64,000 nucleotides of DNA from Vermamoeba vermiformis. Its lineage: Eukaryota > Tubulinea > Echinamoebida. A program made the position numbers and the translations under genes. The notes under the pieces were generated by a model. That model made no database searches and was not told the origin of the DNA. It saw only the letters and a program-made list of their open reading frames with translations. Numbering within the stretch: the first letter of the stretch is position 1; each line of letters opens with the position of its first letter. Positions 1 through 13,639 of the stretch are shown piece after piece. The DNA lies in NCBI GenBank assembly GCA_045837725.1, contig JBEWZL010000132.1, positions 124,001 through 188,000 on the forward strand. Reading direction: 5' to 3'.

Positions 1-669
1 TACGTAATAGTCACTCAAAGCTACAGTCAATTTGCAGTACTGACATGCAATTGGTCTTCTTTTGCACAGAGTCGTTTGATGCTCTGCCAGACTCACTCGC
101 GTTACTTGATAGCCGCAATCCAAGCTACAATCGGAGCAATTACTAAATATGGCAATATCCGAAAAAAAACTTACGAGCAATCAACATAAGCATATGGACA
201 AGACCTATCTAAATGATCATTTATCGTTCCTCTGGTTAGTGCAACGTTACATCCGTATTTTAAGTTTGGACACTTTGCGGGAAGTTCATCCACCATTCTG
301 GTTTGGATTTGCGTTAATTATAAAATAATAGTTTAATATTAAACTAACGCCATTTAATACCTTTGAATTGGAATATTTTTTGACAAATCTTGGGAATATA
401 ATCGTTGACGACAAGAGGGACAAGTTCCTTTGTTGTTAATCCACTTCAATACACATTCTTGTTCGAAGTTAAGTAATTAGTAACAAAGATAAATTAATAA
501 ATCAATAAAATTCTACGGGAAAACAGTGTGTCCGTTAGATTATTTATTTAATTTTTATTTTTTTCTCAGATGACAGCTTACCCTTGCAGTAGACCTGATG
601 ACAACAAAATGTTTCATGAGCATTATTAAAATGATCTTGGCAAATGCCGCAATCTAAATTAGCAGACAT
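1..669 (-). CDS. RING and TRAF-type zinc-finger protein (3' part outside window)
   Basis: Four exons read in one frame on the minus strand: 582-669, 361-457, 175-297 and 142 to the edge. Exons 1 and 2 build a RING finger: CGIC near residue 7, then CCH, YCKEC and CPSC. Exons 3 and 4 give the spaced Cys/His pattern of TRAF-type zinc fingers (CPNLKYGC with a following HLDRSCPY, then CSLDCGY, EHQTTLC, CQYC). RING followed by TRAF fingers is the TRAF E3-ligase-like layout, common in large families in Dictyostelium. The start is the ATG at 669. About 150 residues are visible and the C-terminal (MATH or other) part lies beyond the edge. All introns have GT-AG ends and matching phases. Confidence 0.8.
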
Positions 670-802
670 CGTTGTTATTCAGCACGTGCTAATTACAAAA
701 AAGAGCGCGTCATTTTCTGACATGCGATCTAAAAAAATTGAAGACAAGTATTTTGGTTCTCCAGAATTTATTACACGAAATAACTCATCTAACAATCGCA
801 TC

Positions 803-1281
803 TCATTTGTAGTAAGATGATCGCGTTGTGAGCTGTGCTGTGATTGGTCCAATGAACTTGGTACGGTAGATTCGACTCAACTTGTCATTGGCATGGCCTA
901 TAGTGTTCGTAGTTACTATTGTTCCAATGCTTCTCCATGGCCATTGTATGATCCGTTCCGACTGTAGCACTGTCAATCCATTCGGTGCTGTCGAAAGGCA
1001 GATCTGGTGCATCCAAAAAAAATTGTTTAAAAACTAACTGTGACTATTGATCCATAACGCAAAAGATGAGATAAAAGAGCTTTGACGCTCTGAGCAAATG
1101 TAAACTGCTGCCATTCATCGACTCGTTCAGCGTGATTTAACTCATATCCAATACATTTTTGTTGTGGTACTTGTCAGCGCTGAATTCGCGTGGAAATTTG
1201 CTCGTTGTGGATGATTTGTGACACAATTAATGGACCAATCACATTAATTAAGGTTGGCACGGGACAATGTGCCACATCCAT
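803..1281 (-). CDS. Possible small gene or decayed gene, structure unresolved
   Basis: A downstream exon-like stretch (803-1004) reads as 66 residues to a stop and is preceded by a plausible short intron (about 1005-1038). The upstream stretch to about 1281 reads in one frame except for a TGA near 1175. An alternative splice that skips it is also possible, with the gene starting about 35 bases further upstream. The words WPWRSI and YWNFGSERW are tryptophan-rich, reminiscent of PH-like folds, but I do not recognise a family. It lies between two well-supported minus-strand genes. It may be a real short gene, a pseudogene or chance open frame. Confidence 0.3.
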
Positions 1282-1366
1282 CGTTCCGATCCGAAGTTCC
1301 AATAAGTATTAACCATAAGGTTATCACCCTATCATCTTCTAATATCATCTTTTGGCCCTTCACTTT

Positions 1367-2905
1367 CTATTGTTTCTCAGCTTCAGATCCGTCCATTTGC
1401 GCGATGACTTCAGTGACGACGTAATTGTGCGGATCCATCTGCATGTGCTCGTGCTGGCCTAGCACTCCCGTCACGTGATCGGCACCAGTCACGTGATGAT
1501 GTCCCACAACACCTCCCTGCATCATTCCATTCAAATTTTCATTCGTCAAGCCGTGCGGATGTGTCGTTGGATCAGACAGGTCATTGAAGGTACACTTGAT
1601 GAATACGTAGCCAGCGCACGAGTCCAAGTTCAGTATCCCCGAGTGCGCGGGAATAATGTTCTTGTCGAGCGTGAGTGTTTTCGTGAACGGCCGATTGTTC
1701 ATGAACAAGTTCTCGTGAGGCCATTGAAAGGCAATCTCTTGCGGCAAAGCGCAAGTGCCTTCGATGATCACTTGCCGCGTGCCTTCAATGAACTTGACAT
1801 TCAGTGTCTCGCGCACGAGGCCCGGTACTTGCGCGATAATTAGGAACGAGTCACTGTCTTCGCGGATCTCCGTTGGCGGGAAACTGTAATCGGCCGAAAA
1901 CTAATCAAGAACTAATTAGATAACCATTACAAATATGAACATATTAATATTGATGATATTGTACCTTTTTTTGTCGTTTTGGAGGAGGTCCAGCAGCGCT
2001 GTTAGAAGTTGATTTGTCCACGCTCAGATCCGTCTCGTTTAACGTAATTTCATCGACTTTACGCTTCTTTTTCTTCTTTAATTCTTCTCTATTACGAGCT
2101 TTATTCTAGGAATTTAAAAGGATAATTAATTACCGTAATTTTGGTTCGCTCAAAAAAGAAGCGATCTGGATGTAGGCGAATTTCTCTTTGTTTAAATCCT
2201 TACTTGTGTTCTCGTTTGTATTTTACTAAGCCACACGTTGTTTAGCTCTTCATCGCTGAAAACAAGATGATCTGCTTCTAATTTTAAGATCTCCAACAGC
2301 TTAGTTGCTGAGGCTGAAGTTGGATCTGCCTGTTTTATGCGAATATATGGAAATACAACCGTGCCCTTTCTCGTGGCCTATTAGGCAATAATTATTAGTA
2401 TTATAATTTGCAGAATTGAGCGGATCTAGGTTGGAAAATTAAAACTAATATTTCTGGGTTTCAAAAATTATGATAATATTGATAATAATACCTTTTTGGC
2501 CTTAGCAATCTTATCCAACACGTATTTATATCTGTCTTCTAATGGCATTTTTTGTTCGTTCAAATATTTTTGGATGGCAGCTTCGATCTGGTTCCAAATT
2601 ACCAGCGAGATTTGAATGACGCTATAATTAGGGCCGAGTATTTTCTCAGCTAGGTGCCATATTTTGCATTTGCCTTCGTAAATCTCTTCGTTGAACACGA
2701 CATCCAGATACGTTTGCACGAATAATTCGGATTCGATCCGTCCGTTAGTCTCCTCTGAGTTGCTCTTCTCGTTCACGCTCTTATTTTCTTCATTATGCTG
2801 GTGTTCGTCAGAGTCTGACCGTGCCTCGTTGTAAATCTGAGGTTGTTGAAGCAGATACTGCGCTGCGTAATTGACTTGCTCGATCGCGAGTCCTGGCTGT
2901 TCCAT
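1367..2905 (-). CDS. Alpha-crystallin/Hsp20-like domain protein with basic nuclear signal
   Basis: Four exons (2492-2905, 2204-2377, 1965-2105, 1367-1900), all phase 0, give 420 residues. Residues 1-195 form an unrecognised N-terminal region with an acidic Ser/Asn/Glu-rich stretch. Around 200-245 is a basic run (KKKKKRKVDE, later PPKRQKK) that looks like a nuclear localisation signal. From about 246 the sequence resembles an Hsp20 beta sandwich: IREDSDSFLIIAQVPGLV, then NVKFIEGTRQVIIEG. A His/Gly-rich tail follows. A classical small heat-shock protein would end in an I-x-I motif, which I do not see, so this may instead be a CS/p23-type or other Hsp20-fold partner protein. Exons are certain; function is inferred. 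Confidence 0.75.
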
Positions 2906-3082
2906 AAAGGCCTAGGACGACAAATTAAGAAAGGGAGAGTAGGAAATTAATATCAGCCTAAGTGTCTGACCACGCAGAAGCAAAAAAATAGAATGAATTG
3001 GGGTCAGAGATCTTTTTTCTCGATCGGGCAAAATTTCGAGTGTTCTAACGTTTTGTGTTATATTCACGATATAGAGAACATC

Positions 3083-4694
3083 ATGGAGTCAGCTAATAGA
3101 CGTCTTTCAACTGTTTGCAATCATTTGACCGCGAGCGCTCAATCCACCCCGGAAACTCTTCTTTTCCCACAAGCCACGAGCAATGTCGACTCTAACAAAT
3201 TATTGAAGGGTCAAGTCGCTATTATTACTGGCTCTGGTGCGTATTGTAGTTCTTTTTTAATTGTTTTTTTAATTTAATTATTTTGGTAATTGCAAAAATA
3301 TCTTAAAATACGTAAACAATTCAAATACGCACGAGAATCATATATTAATTATGTATATAGGCCAGGGTATCGGTGGCGCTACTGCTAAATTGTATGCGGC
3401 TCATGGAGCTAAAGTTGTAGTGACGGATCTCGATAAAGGTAAAACTCTCGAAAACTCGTTGTGTTATTATCAAATACGATACTCATATATTATATGACAA
3501 TAGAGAAGTCTGACCGTATGGCCCAAGAAATTATTAAGGCTGGTGGTGAAGCAATTTCATTCCCTGGCGACGTGACCGATCCGGATTTCCCTGAAGCTAT
3601 CGTTAAGGCCACTATTCAGTACGTACAATATTACAATGCAATATATATATTATAATAAGTGCATTAATATGGTATTTAATAGAAAATGGGGCAAGTTAAA
3701 CATTTTAGTTAACAATGCAGGCTACACTTGGGACGGTGTTATTCACAAGATGACTGACAAGCAATGGGACGCTATGTTGAAGTAAGTATATTAATATAGA
3801 CTATTTATCGTAATTTATTCTCGAGTTTGAACTGAACTGGATCTAATTCTGAAATTTATCGGCTGTTACATCCGCTTCAGAATGAATTAATTTGTTTCAA
3901 ATATCGATATTATAGTACTAGCACGCTATTATTATAGTATTATATGCTAATCGCTCGTCAATTAGGGTCCACAACACTGCTCCGTTCAGATTGATCCGCG
4001 CAGCCTCGCCTTACATGCGCGACGCAGCTAAGGAAGAAATGGACAAGGGCAAGACTCCTGAACCTCGCTGCATCATCAACGTAAGTAGTATATATATTAA
4101 CTCCCACTTGCGACGTACTCTTGTTGCACATCCAGATCTCGAAATTCAAATTTTGCTTTATTGTTCGATATCGAAGCTAATCCCATGATATGATAGGTCT
4201 CCTCTACTTCAGGTTTGCACGGCAACTTCGGTCAAGCTAACTACGCCACCGCTAAGATGGGTGTTGTTGGTTTGACTAAGACGATCGCCAAAGAGTGGGG
4301 TGCATTTGGTGTGCGCTGCAACGCTATTGCTTATGGATTCATTGATACTCGTCTCACTCAAGACAAGGTACGCTTATTATCTTTAAGTATAACTGCATCA
4401 ATTTAATTTTTTTGGCTCGCGTACTGGATGTACTTTTGAATATTTTTTTCTGGGTACTAATAAAATTTCTATGAATAGAAATCAGGTGCTTTTATCGAAG
4501 TCGACGGCAAGAAGATTCCGCTTGGTATTCCAGTGCCTCAAGACTCCAATCGCGATCACTTGGCTGCGCGCGTACCTCTTGGTCGCAGTGGTACAGTCGA
4601 TGAAGCAGCCGGAGCCATGCTCATGTTGGCCTCGCCTTATGCTAACTTCATTCACGGACACACCCTCGAAGTCACCGGTGGTATGGGCATTTAA
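3083..4694 (+). CDS. Short-chain dehydrogenase/reductase (FabG-like)
   Basis: Seven exons (3083-3236, 3361-3438, 3504-3618, 3683-3781, 3966-4080, 4197-4367, 4479-4694) sum to 948 nt, 315 residues. Visible SDR landmarks are the NAD(P)-binding TGSGQGIGG near residue 50, LVNNAG, the INVSSTSG serine region and the catalytic YATAK. It ends in the family's typical hydrophobic strand and HTLEVTGGMGI. The first 35-40 residues precede the Rossmann fold and could be a targeting peptide. A short insertion before the catalytic serine (EEMDKGKTPEPR) matches the group of oxidoreductases annotated as 3-oxoacyl-ACP reductase-like. The substrate cannot be told from sequence. The start is the first ATG giving the complete fold. 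Confidence 0.9.
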
Positions 4695-5271
4695 ATAATG
4701 TTCAGTGAATGTTATGGATCTGGTCTGAACTTGTCGATCTGAACGAGTTGGATCTCATTTTCTTTGTAATAAAAACTGTTTTAAAATAGCGCATTAACTT
4801 TGGATAGACAATATTACCATAGTACTGTATTTTCTTATTTTTCCGGAGGTTTGCAGTTTGCGGCCAGCATCCACATCCAAAACAAAAAAAAGAAAGTGAT
4901 TGCGTATCGCGCATCCTGTAGCAGAGATTGTAAGACAACATTGCAGTCTTACAACCTTAAACGCCGAAGTATAAACGAAGTTTACGTATTGTAGGTAGTC
5001 TCTTCACTAATTATGCCAATTATTAAATTCGATGAAGCGCGGTTACTGAGCACTTTCTCGTAGACAAAAGTACTCGTTGCAACGTTTCACTTTGCGCTGT
5101 CGTTCGCCGACCGGAAATTATGGTACAACAAAAAACTGAAAACACCGAACCCACAAAAAGTTAAGAAATTTGCAGTTGTCGTCAAGAGTCATTCATTGGG
5201 CTATTCTACGGACATTTTGTGCTAGAGTTAATACCAAAGGCAAATAATTCGTATTGTTGTTCTTATTCGAG
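4695..5271. other. Intergenic, between convergent genes
   Basis: Holds the 3' ends of the dehydrogenase gene and the F-box gene on opposite strands. Short open frames exist but none has splice signals or recognisable content. Confidence 0.6.
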
Positions 5272-6505
5272 TTAATTATCAAGCAAATGGTTGAAGTTGA
5301 ACTGACTTGGATCAGAGTGCTCAGGGTCTTCAGGAATAGCTTCGTACGGCAGCCAAAACACAATCGCACCTCCATCTCCAAACGACATATCGCCACATGA
5401 ATGCAAGCACAGCAACAACTGACCGTGCTTCTCATCGCCATCACCCTCACTGTTGTTCTCTTCATCATCATCCTCGTCAACCTCGTCATTCTCTTCATCG
5501 TCATTGTCTCCGCCGCGGCCATTGGTAAGTACACTGACATATGCACTTATTGGCGAGTCCCAGCCGAGAATAGATCTGTCACATCTGATCGCTCTGTGCA
5601 TGAACAGATCCGTTTCGATGTTCGAATCTAAATACGGCATCGAATTTGGTTAGAAAATAATGCCTAAATGCTTAATATTGATGGTACTTGCCTAATTTAG
5701 TCATATTCGGCGACAAGGATTCGAAGAATTTCAAGGCACGAAGAGGCAGTGTTGAAGCATTCTCAGGCACATCTCTCAAAGACAACTGATCGATAGGTCC
5801 GTCGTAATATAAGATCTTGGCTTCATCTTCGGCGCAGTTCTCGAAGTAGTAAACAATTCCTTTTTTGGGAAAAGGAAATTTGTGCAGTGCAAAGGCGACA
5901 CTTGACACGAGCTCTTCCAAGTTGATTTGCAGCAAAAATCTGTGATTTGCAGGCCACTCCATTGACTTGGCGAGATGAGGCTTGCCGCCAAGTTGCGATT
6001 GGCCCAGCTGTAAATTCAACGTTAACAATGACCGTCAAAGTAAGTCCTTCTGATGCAATTTGTACCTTAATATCAGACTCATCAATGCGCTTCCAATCCA
6101 TTTGTACATTGATTTTGAAGGTTACTAATGCATTTTCAACGTCTTCGGGGCTCTCCGCATTGCGCGACACTTTGTTGAACCAAAGATCATCCAGCATCAA
6201 CGGATGCACTCTGGATATGAACAACCGCGATAAGCATATTAAAGTTGATAATTACTTATATTAAATACGCACCTGGTCTTAAAGAAATCGAACCAAGTCT
6301 GATTTTTAGGCTTGATCTGCTCTAAGCGAATATCCTCAGCCCAATACCAGTTATCTTTAGCTGCCTGAGCTAGTTGATGCCAAAAATGATCGTCACCATG
6401 CACGACATTATGACAGCTCTTAGACAAGGTAGCAAACTCGAGTATGGATTGAAGCGGTAAGTACGACAAGATCTGGCGCCAAATTTCCGGCTTTAATGAG
6501 CTCAT
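5272..6505 (-). CDS. F-box protein with DUF1963 (YwqG-like) domain
   Basis: Four exons (6273-6505, 6066-6210, 5692-6007, 5272-5627) give 349 residues. The N-terminus is an F-box (LKPEIWRQILSYLPLQSIL), which would recruit Skp1 in an SCF ubiquitin ligase. Residues from about 130 match DUF1963: SQLGGKPHLAKSMEWP, FLLQINLEEL, GIVYYF, and near the C-terminus LLLCLHSCGDMSFGDGGAI with FWLPYEAI. A strongly acidic linker of about 30 residues interrupts the DUF1963 part. The third intron (5628-5691) uses a GC donor (GCAAGT) with a normal TTTAG acceptor, and only this choice keeps the frame. The start lies about 70 bp downstream of the stop of the neighbouring BRCT-like gene. Confidence 0.85.
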
Positions 6506-6575
6506 CACATGACTTCTGTAGTCGCTCCTTTTTACATCTATATTATTAATCGTTAGATAGCTCTTGTAAGGACGC

Positions 6576-7446
6576 TCAAAATTCCGACGCACCGTAACGC
6601 TGCATCCGGAATGGACAGTGAGTGAATTGTTCAAGGCCCAATTGGACTGTATCCAGATCATATTCTATGACAGTATCATCTGAGCCCTCTGCATCGAACA
6701 CTTGCAGTTCTTCGCTGGAGATCTTCTCGATCAAGCTGCGCGAGTGTAAACACTTAAAATCTTCTTCCTCCTCTTGAAGATTATGCAAGTAATTATATAT
6801 GTTGGAGGATGTCTTAACAGTCTTTTCGTCAGATATGATGAGTGCTTTGCCAAAGAAAGGCAACTAAGGCGGATTTAGCTACGGGCTTAAGAAATTCTGT
6901 TTGACTTACGTTAATAAGAGCTCCTCCGCCTTCAATTATAATTTGCTCGACTTCTTTTTGCTCTTTTTTATTGCTCAGCTCGACGTACCAAGGCATCGCC
7001 GAAGAGAAACGCTGAAAATAGATCAGATTTGAAGGCCACGGTGGGAAAAACTTACTCCCGAATTGAAACTGATAAAATCCTTATCATCCAGTAATTCGCG
7101 TTTGGTTAAACATTCATAAACGTATTCTTTCTTCACCCAATAGCGCTCAGTGCCAAACTCAGCATAACATTTTTGTTGCCAGTTCAGATTTGGAGTGACT
7201 TGCAGCAAAATTGGGTCCTGAATAACTATAATTAAATCGCATATATTTAGTTGTACGTACATAAAAGCCACCGCCATAATACGAGAACAGGTACACTTGG
7301 GCGCCGTTTTTTTCTAATAAATCCGTTAATTCTGGATCTGCTTCGTTCAACATGAACTCTTTGTCCGCAAATATCTTAGGCTGGATCTTTTGTTTTTTGT
7401 TGCGTCTTCTTCCTTCGTTTGATTCTTCGCGCTGTCTTTTTCTCAT
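6576..7446 (-). CDS. BRCT-like domain protein
   Basis: Four exons (7261-7446, 7056-7217, 6910-7011, 6576-6863), all phase 0, give 245 residues. A basic N-terminus (RRRNKKQKIQP) is probably a nuclear signal. What follows resembles two BRCT-type folds. The first holds ELTDLLEKNGAQVYLFSYYG and later ERYWVKKEYVYECL (the W-x3-C-like helix). The second holds VEQIIIEGGGALIN and ALIISDEK. BRCT domains bind phosphopeptides in DNA-damage and chromatin proteins. The call rests on pattern only; a structure-based search would settle it. The tail is acidic. Confidence 0.65.
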
Positions 7447-7922
7447 CTCAGATCTCTTACCAAACTTCTTTTTGATCAGTGTTCACGCAACAATAAAAAT
7501 TAAACGCGAAACAAAATACAAATCGTTCGAACGCTTGCAACGTGGTCCGCCTTGATTCGGTGAATGGTTTCTTTGAAGCAAAAAAAAGTCCTTCCAAAGC
7601 GGACCAGCTGCTCGTCTCATTGGCACGATAATTTTGGGATGTGGATCAATATTTAGTGTGACAATAAATACTGCATTTTTGATTAACGCACTTGTTGATG
7701 AGCCCCGTTCGGATGTCGTACCAAATCTTGTTTTCTTTGCAACTAACTCAATTGCTGAACAAGTGCTTAGATATATAAGTAACTAAGTGAATATTAAATA
7801 TAGTATATATACTGCTATTGTGCATATCACGCGTGTGTTTGACAAAAATTGACCTGAATGAAAACGGTCCTTATTTTATTGGGCGGGAGGCAGTTTTCAG
7901 TATTAGTATAATTTGAACAAGG
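7447..7922. promoter_or_regulatory. Divergent intergenic region, BRCT-like gene and NDUFS8
   Basis: The two flanking genes start on opposite sides, so this 476 bp must hold both promoters. It is AT-rich; I could not identify a convincing specific element. Confidence 0.5.
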
Positions 7923-9507
<1,585 letters not shown>

Positions 9508-9903
9508 GAACGAAGATCTGCGTTCTCAACAACCAAACAAGCTTTTAAAACAATAGGGGAAATATAATTACACGCAGATGTATATTATACTTCCTTATTA
9601 AATTATTTTTGATTTTTATTCTATTCACATTGTAATAACTACTCGGCTATTCAAAATCAACAAAAAAAATAAAATTGTACGTAAACCAAATAGCGTTGTA
9701 TAATATGCTTCTATTAAACATGTTGCGTACTTTATGCCCTTTATATTAAATACTATCACTTTTCTTAAGCCAACATGCACGTGCGGATTCAAGCAACGCC
9801 AAAAAAAAGTTGCTAGTCGCACGCGACAGTGTTGCTGTTTCATTAAGGAAAAGACATTCGACTTGTAAATATTAATGTAAATACACACTTGTATATATTA
9901 AAC
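9508..9903. other. Intergenic
   Basis: Between NDUFS8 and the SIR2-like gene, same orientation. AT-rich with no gene that I can support. Confidence 0.5.
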
Positions 9904-12900
9904 ATGACGCAACAACAGTGGGCTAAAGCTTCAACCGGATCGGAGTCGGGTTATGGAGAGAATTTGATCGAAACTAGCCGGTATGACCGCAGTGAAATGA
10001 TATTCCCTATAATTGGTAGCGTATCCGTCGAGAGGGACAAGCATAACAGACCAATATTAAAACCAGACTCGTTCCAGAAAGTAAGTGAATCCATTCAAAA
10101 TCGATACCGCCCGTCGGTAAATATCTAAAATATAAAATTCATAATATTTTAGTTATATAGCACATATTACACAATATACCAATGACACCATAATTTTAGA
10201 AAATACTTTCAATTAATATTCGAATTTTCATTTAAACTTCTACACTGTGCTTTGCTGTCAACAAAACTAACTAATATTTGTATCACAGAGTTGGAACTTA
10301 GATAATATAGCCGATGGAGGTATTTAAAATGTAAAAGCTTTGATGAAGGATCTAATTTTTATTTAGAATGGGAAGTGGCGCATGCCATGCATTATATTCA
10401 CCAATCAATGTACTACGACATTAATGCCAAGATCGAGAAGCTTAAAGCAGCGAACAAGGGACACAAAAAGAAACACCGACACGATGACATTTTGGCTGGT
10501 GATGTATCACAGGTCGCGGCTGAGACATTTCCTGTCAGTCCATTGCCCGATAAAAAAAGCGACCCTCCTTCTGTGTAAGCTACACACCATCTTGTAATCT
10601 TATTAGTACTAACGAGTGTGGCGGCAGCCCGTCCATTAATGACATCAAACAAATGAAGGAAGCAGCTGCTGCAGCGAGTAAAGCAGTGTTCATTCAACAA
10701 GTCGGACTGATGGACCAAAGCAAGCCAGTGGGCAAGAAACGAGCGCTGGACCAATCAGAAGCGAGCGTCAATGTCGTGCAGTCACTCATCAGCAGAATTG
10801 CACGAAGACGTGTCGTGCCTTGGATTGGCGCTGGTGTCACGTACAACGTGTGCGTACATTGAAGGCATATAATACTACAATAATACGTATTAATACTAAT
10901 GTCCATTAAGGTACGGAGGCTGGGAAGGTGTTGTCAAGTTGCTGTGGGAAGAGGCAGGTGAACTCGAGACGTACGAAAAGTGCAAACAAATGGAAGATTT
11001 GACTGTGTTAGCGTCGTTGGCTGCGATTAAATTGGAACAGAGTGGCAAAGGTAAGTTATTTTAGGGCGATCTAAATGACATTTCATCAATACTTAACGCG
11101 TCAGACATGTGGGAGTGCATGGCCAAGGCATTTCAACAAATGGAGAAGCGAAGTGAGAGTTCGGAAGAAGGAGGCTTCACACCGATGAGCAAGACATTGT
11201 CGCTCTTGCAGCCGATTGTGTGTGGGCCCTGGCCTGCCATGATCACGACCAATTGGGACAGCTTGCTTGAACGCGTAAGTACAGTATATTACTCCTAATA
11301 TGGACCACAGCCAAAGGTGTGACATAGTCGTGTTGACACTAGACCGGAGGGTCCTATATTACAATTATATCAACTGCAAAATCAATATGTATTGGATCTC
11401 GCTTAGCATAGATTCAACTACTTCCGGCTTTTGCAATATTATCAATAACGTTTAGTATTAGTTAATGGGTATAATTAGGCGTATACCACTCCGTGGTACT
11501 CGGGGATAGATCCACGCAAGATCCACATGACCGACAAAGCGGACTTGGACATGGCCGCCAAGCTGAATTCAGCGGCACGTCGCGAAGGGTTTAAAATACC
11601 ACGCAGATACAGAAAAGACGTCAATTTGTTCTACGCTGAAATGAAGTCCGGTCGACGTCCACCACCCTTGTTGAAATTACACGGTGATTTCACTGAAACT
11701 GGATTCAAAGAACTCGTGCTGTCTCATGCCGACTACCGTGCAATCATGGTGCGAGATATCTCGATGAATGAACTGCTGCGTCAAATAGCGTCAGAGTACA
11801 GTTTGTTGTTCTTGGGCACGTCACTCCGAGACCGCGACTTGTTGGGAATTTTGGACGAAGTGTCAGGTACGTCTCGAGCATCAATGAGACTTTTATTAAT
11901 ATACTTGTATAGAGGGTCTTGGTGGAGGTATTGGACCGCACTTTTGGCTCACCGCTGATGAACTGTCACCCGCGCGAGTGCAGCACTTGCACATCAATTA
12001 CAACACGTACACGATTTACTTTGACCCAAAGAAGTACAGTTTTGTTGAGAGATTGAAGCTCGTGAACAGCACCTTGAAGTACGTATCATATGATAGGATA
12101 CTAATGGCGTGTAGCTTAGACTAACTCGCTGAATTAGGGAGTTGTGCGAGTTTGGCTGGATTGCACCCACGCCAATTGTTTCTGAAGCTGCAATGAATTC
12201 ATTGTCAATCAAAAAAGAAGTTGAATCCGCTCCATTCCAAAAGCTAACGTAAGTTCGGCGAACGTAATCGAGACACGATTTCTAAATCATCTTTCGCTCC
12301 GCAGTATTCCCTTGAAGAACATTGGCTTGATTCGCTTGTTGAACTGTCGCATGCAATCCCACAAGCTCAGAGGTCACACCGCTGCCTCTGTGGCTGTTGT
12401 GCCAAAGTCAAGTAAGTCAATAGTTGTCATATTGCTCTGCCGTAGGATATTAACTATATGCAGACACTACCAATCAATATCAATATGGCGGTGTGTTTGG
12501 TTCACAAGTCCTAGTGGAGTTGCTCAAAGAAGATGCGAAGCTACTCTCACAACTCGAAGCCGTACGCGGTACCTTGGGCGTTGATCTGCCGTCATGGGGT
12601 GGTGCCAAGGACAGGTGCGTGACATTTTCAGTAGTGAATATTGCGCAGCTTTTATTGACAGTGTCTGGCAGCGGCATTACCATCGACAACAGGTATCACG
12701 TGTGGCTGTTGTGCGGCCATCAGTCTAATCAAGGTGGTGTGCCGAGCTTCGTGTTCAAGGCCGTGAAAGACTTTTTAACCAAGGCGTTCAAGACGTACAA
12801 CAAAGGTCCGTCCGAGTGTTGCGAGCGTCACGGTGTTATTGACTCTTTTATTTGCAGATTTGTTGGTCACGAAGAAGAACAAGACCACGCTCAGACTGTC

Positions 12901-13527
12901 CATTCCGCTCGTTGCTTCGGGTGGCGGTGGCATGACAGCCAAACAGTCTTTCTGTGCCACGTTGAGCGCTGTTGGATATTTCTTCGGCAAAAAGTTCACG
13001 GTACGCTGATAATTTCTTCAAACAAAAATTGGCACTTTGTAACGTAATTATAGGGATTTCCACCGGGCATTAACTTTGTGGAGATCGATCTGTATTTGGC
13101 ACAAGAGAACGAGCTCTCGCCTGACAACGTGTTGAATGAAATTTCAGAAGGACGAATCAAACCAGGCACAATCTTGTCGTCTTCAGGCAAAGGCGTGATG
13201 TCACTCAAAGCGATTTTCATCTCGCTGAAGAGCCATCATATTGCTAAGACTGTCTTCGTCAATTTTCACAGCACGTTCAAAGATCTGTTAGTCGAGCTCG
13301 GAATAATTGTCAAGCCTAATCAAGTCTTTGCTATTACCATTGGCTCGGGAGTGTTAGCGAGAGAATTCACGCTGGAGACTGAGAAGAACAAAGACATGTT
13401 GTTGATTGACATGGGCCTCGCAGAAGAGAGTTTCATTGAGATTATGGACGAGAAGATCAAACGCAAGTCCAAATCCACGTCGATGAACTTCTCCAATCGG
13501 AATGCACCCAATACTTCTGGAAAATGA
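9904..13527 (+). CDS. SIR2-like / macro-like domain protein
   Basis: Fourteen exons from 9904-10080 to 13054-13527, all phases consistent, give 880 residues. Residues about 200-510 are a SIR2-family fold: VPWIGAGVTYNV (NAD-binding GAG), ITTNWDSLLER, LLKLHGDF and FLGTSLRDRDLL. This is the SIR2-like branch (PF13289 type) seen in bacterial NAD-depleting defence proteins, not a histone deacetylase: no zinc-binding Cys pairs are seen. Residues about 555-730 resemble a macro (ADP-ribose-binding) domain: YGGVFGSQVLVELL and later LRLSIPLVASGGGGMTAKQ. A further alpha/beta region ends the protein. Joined NAD-cleaving and ADP-ribose-binding domains suggest NAD-derived signalling; that is inference. It looks intact. 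Confidence 0.8.
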
Positions 13528-13639
13528 CGTAGTGGCAGTGCCCAGTTGATTGCCGAACAACAAATGTAAGTAACTAGAGAGACATCTTGCTAATTATAGC
13601 ACCTCGGTGATTAATAGTCTATTGCCAGGCATGGAGTTT

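Noticed and set aside
1475-1843. Plus-strand frame of 122 codons
   Set aside because: Lies antisense to the last exon of the alpha-crystallin-like gene, whose exons join in phase; it is a shadow frame.
4800-4994. Plus-strand frame of 64 codons
   Set aside because: Intergenic, biased composition, no splice sites or family words.
5193-5546. Minus-strand Met-rich frame
   Set aside because: Out-of-frame reading of the acidic loop of the F-box/DUF1963 gene.
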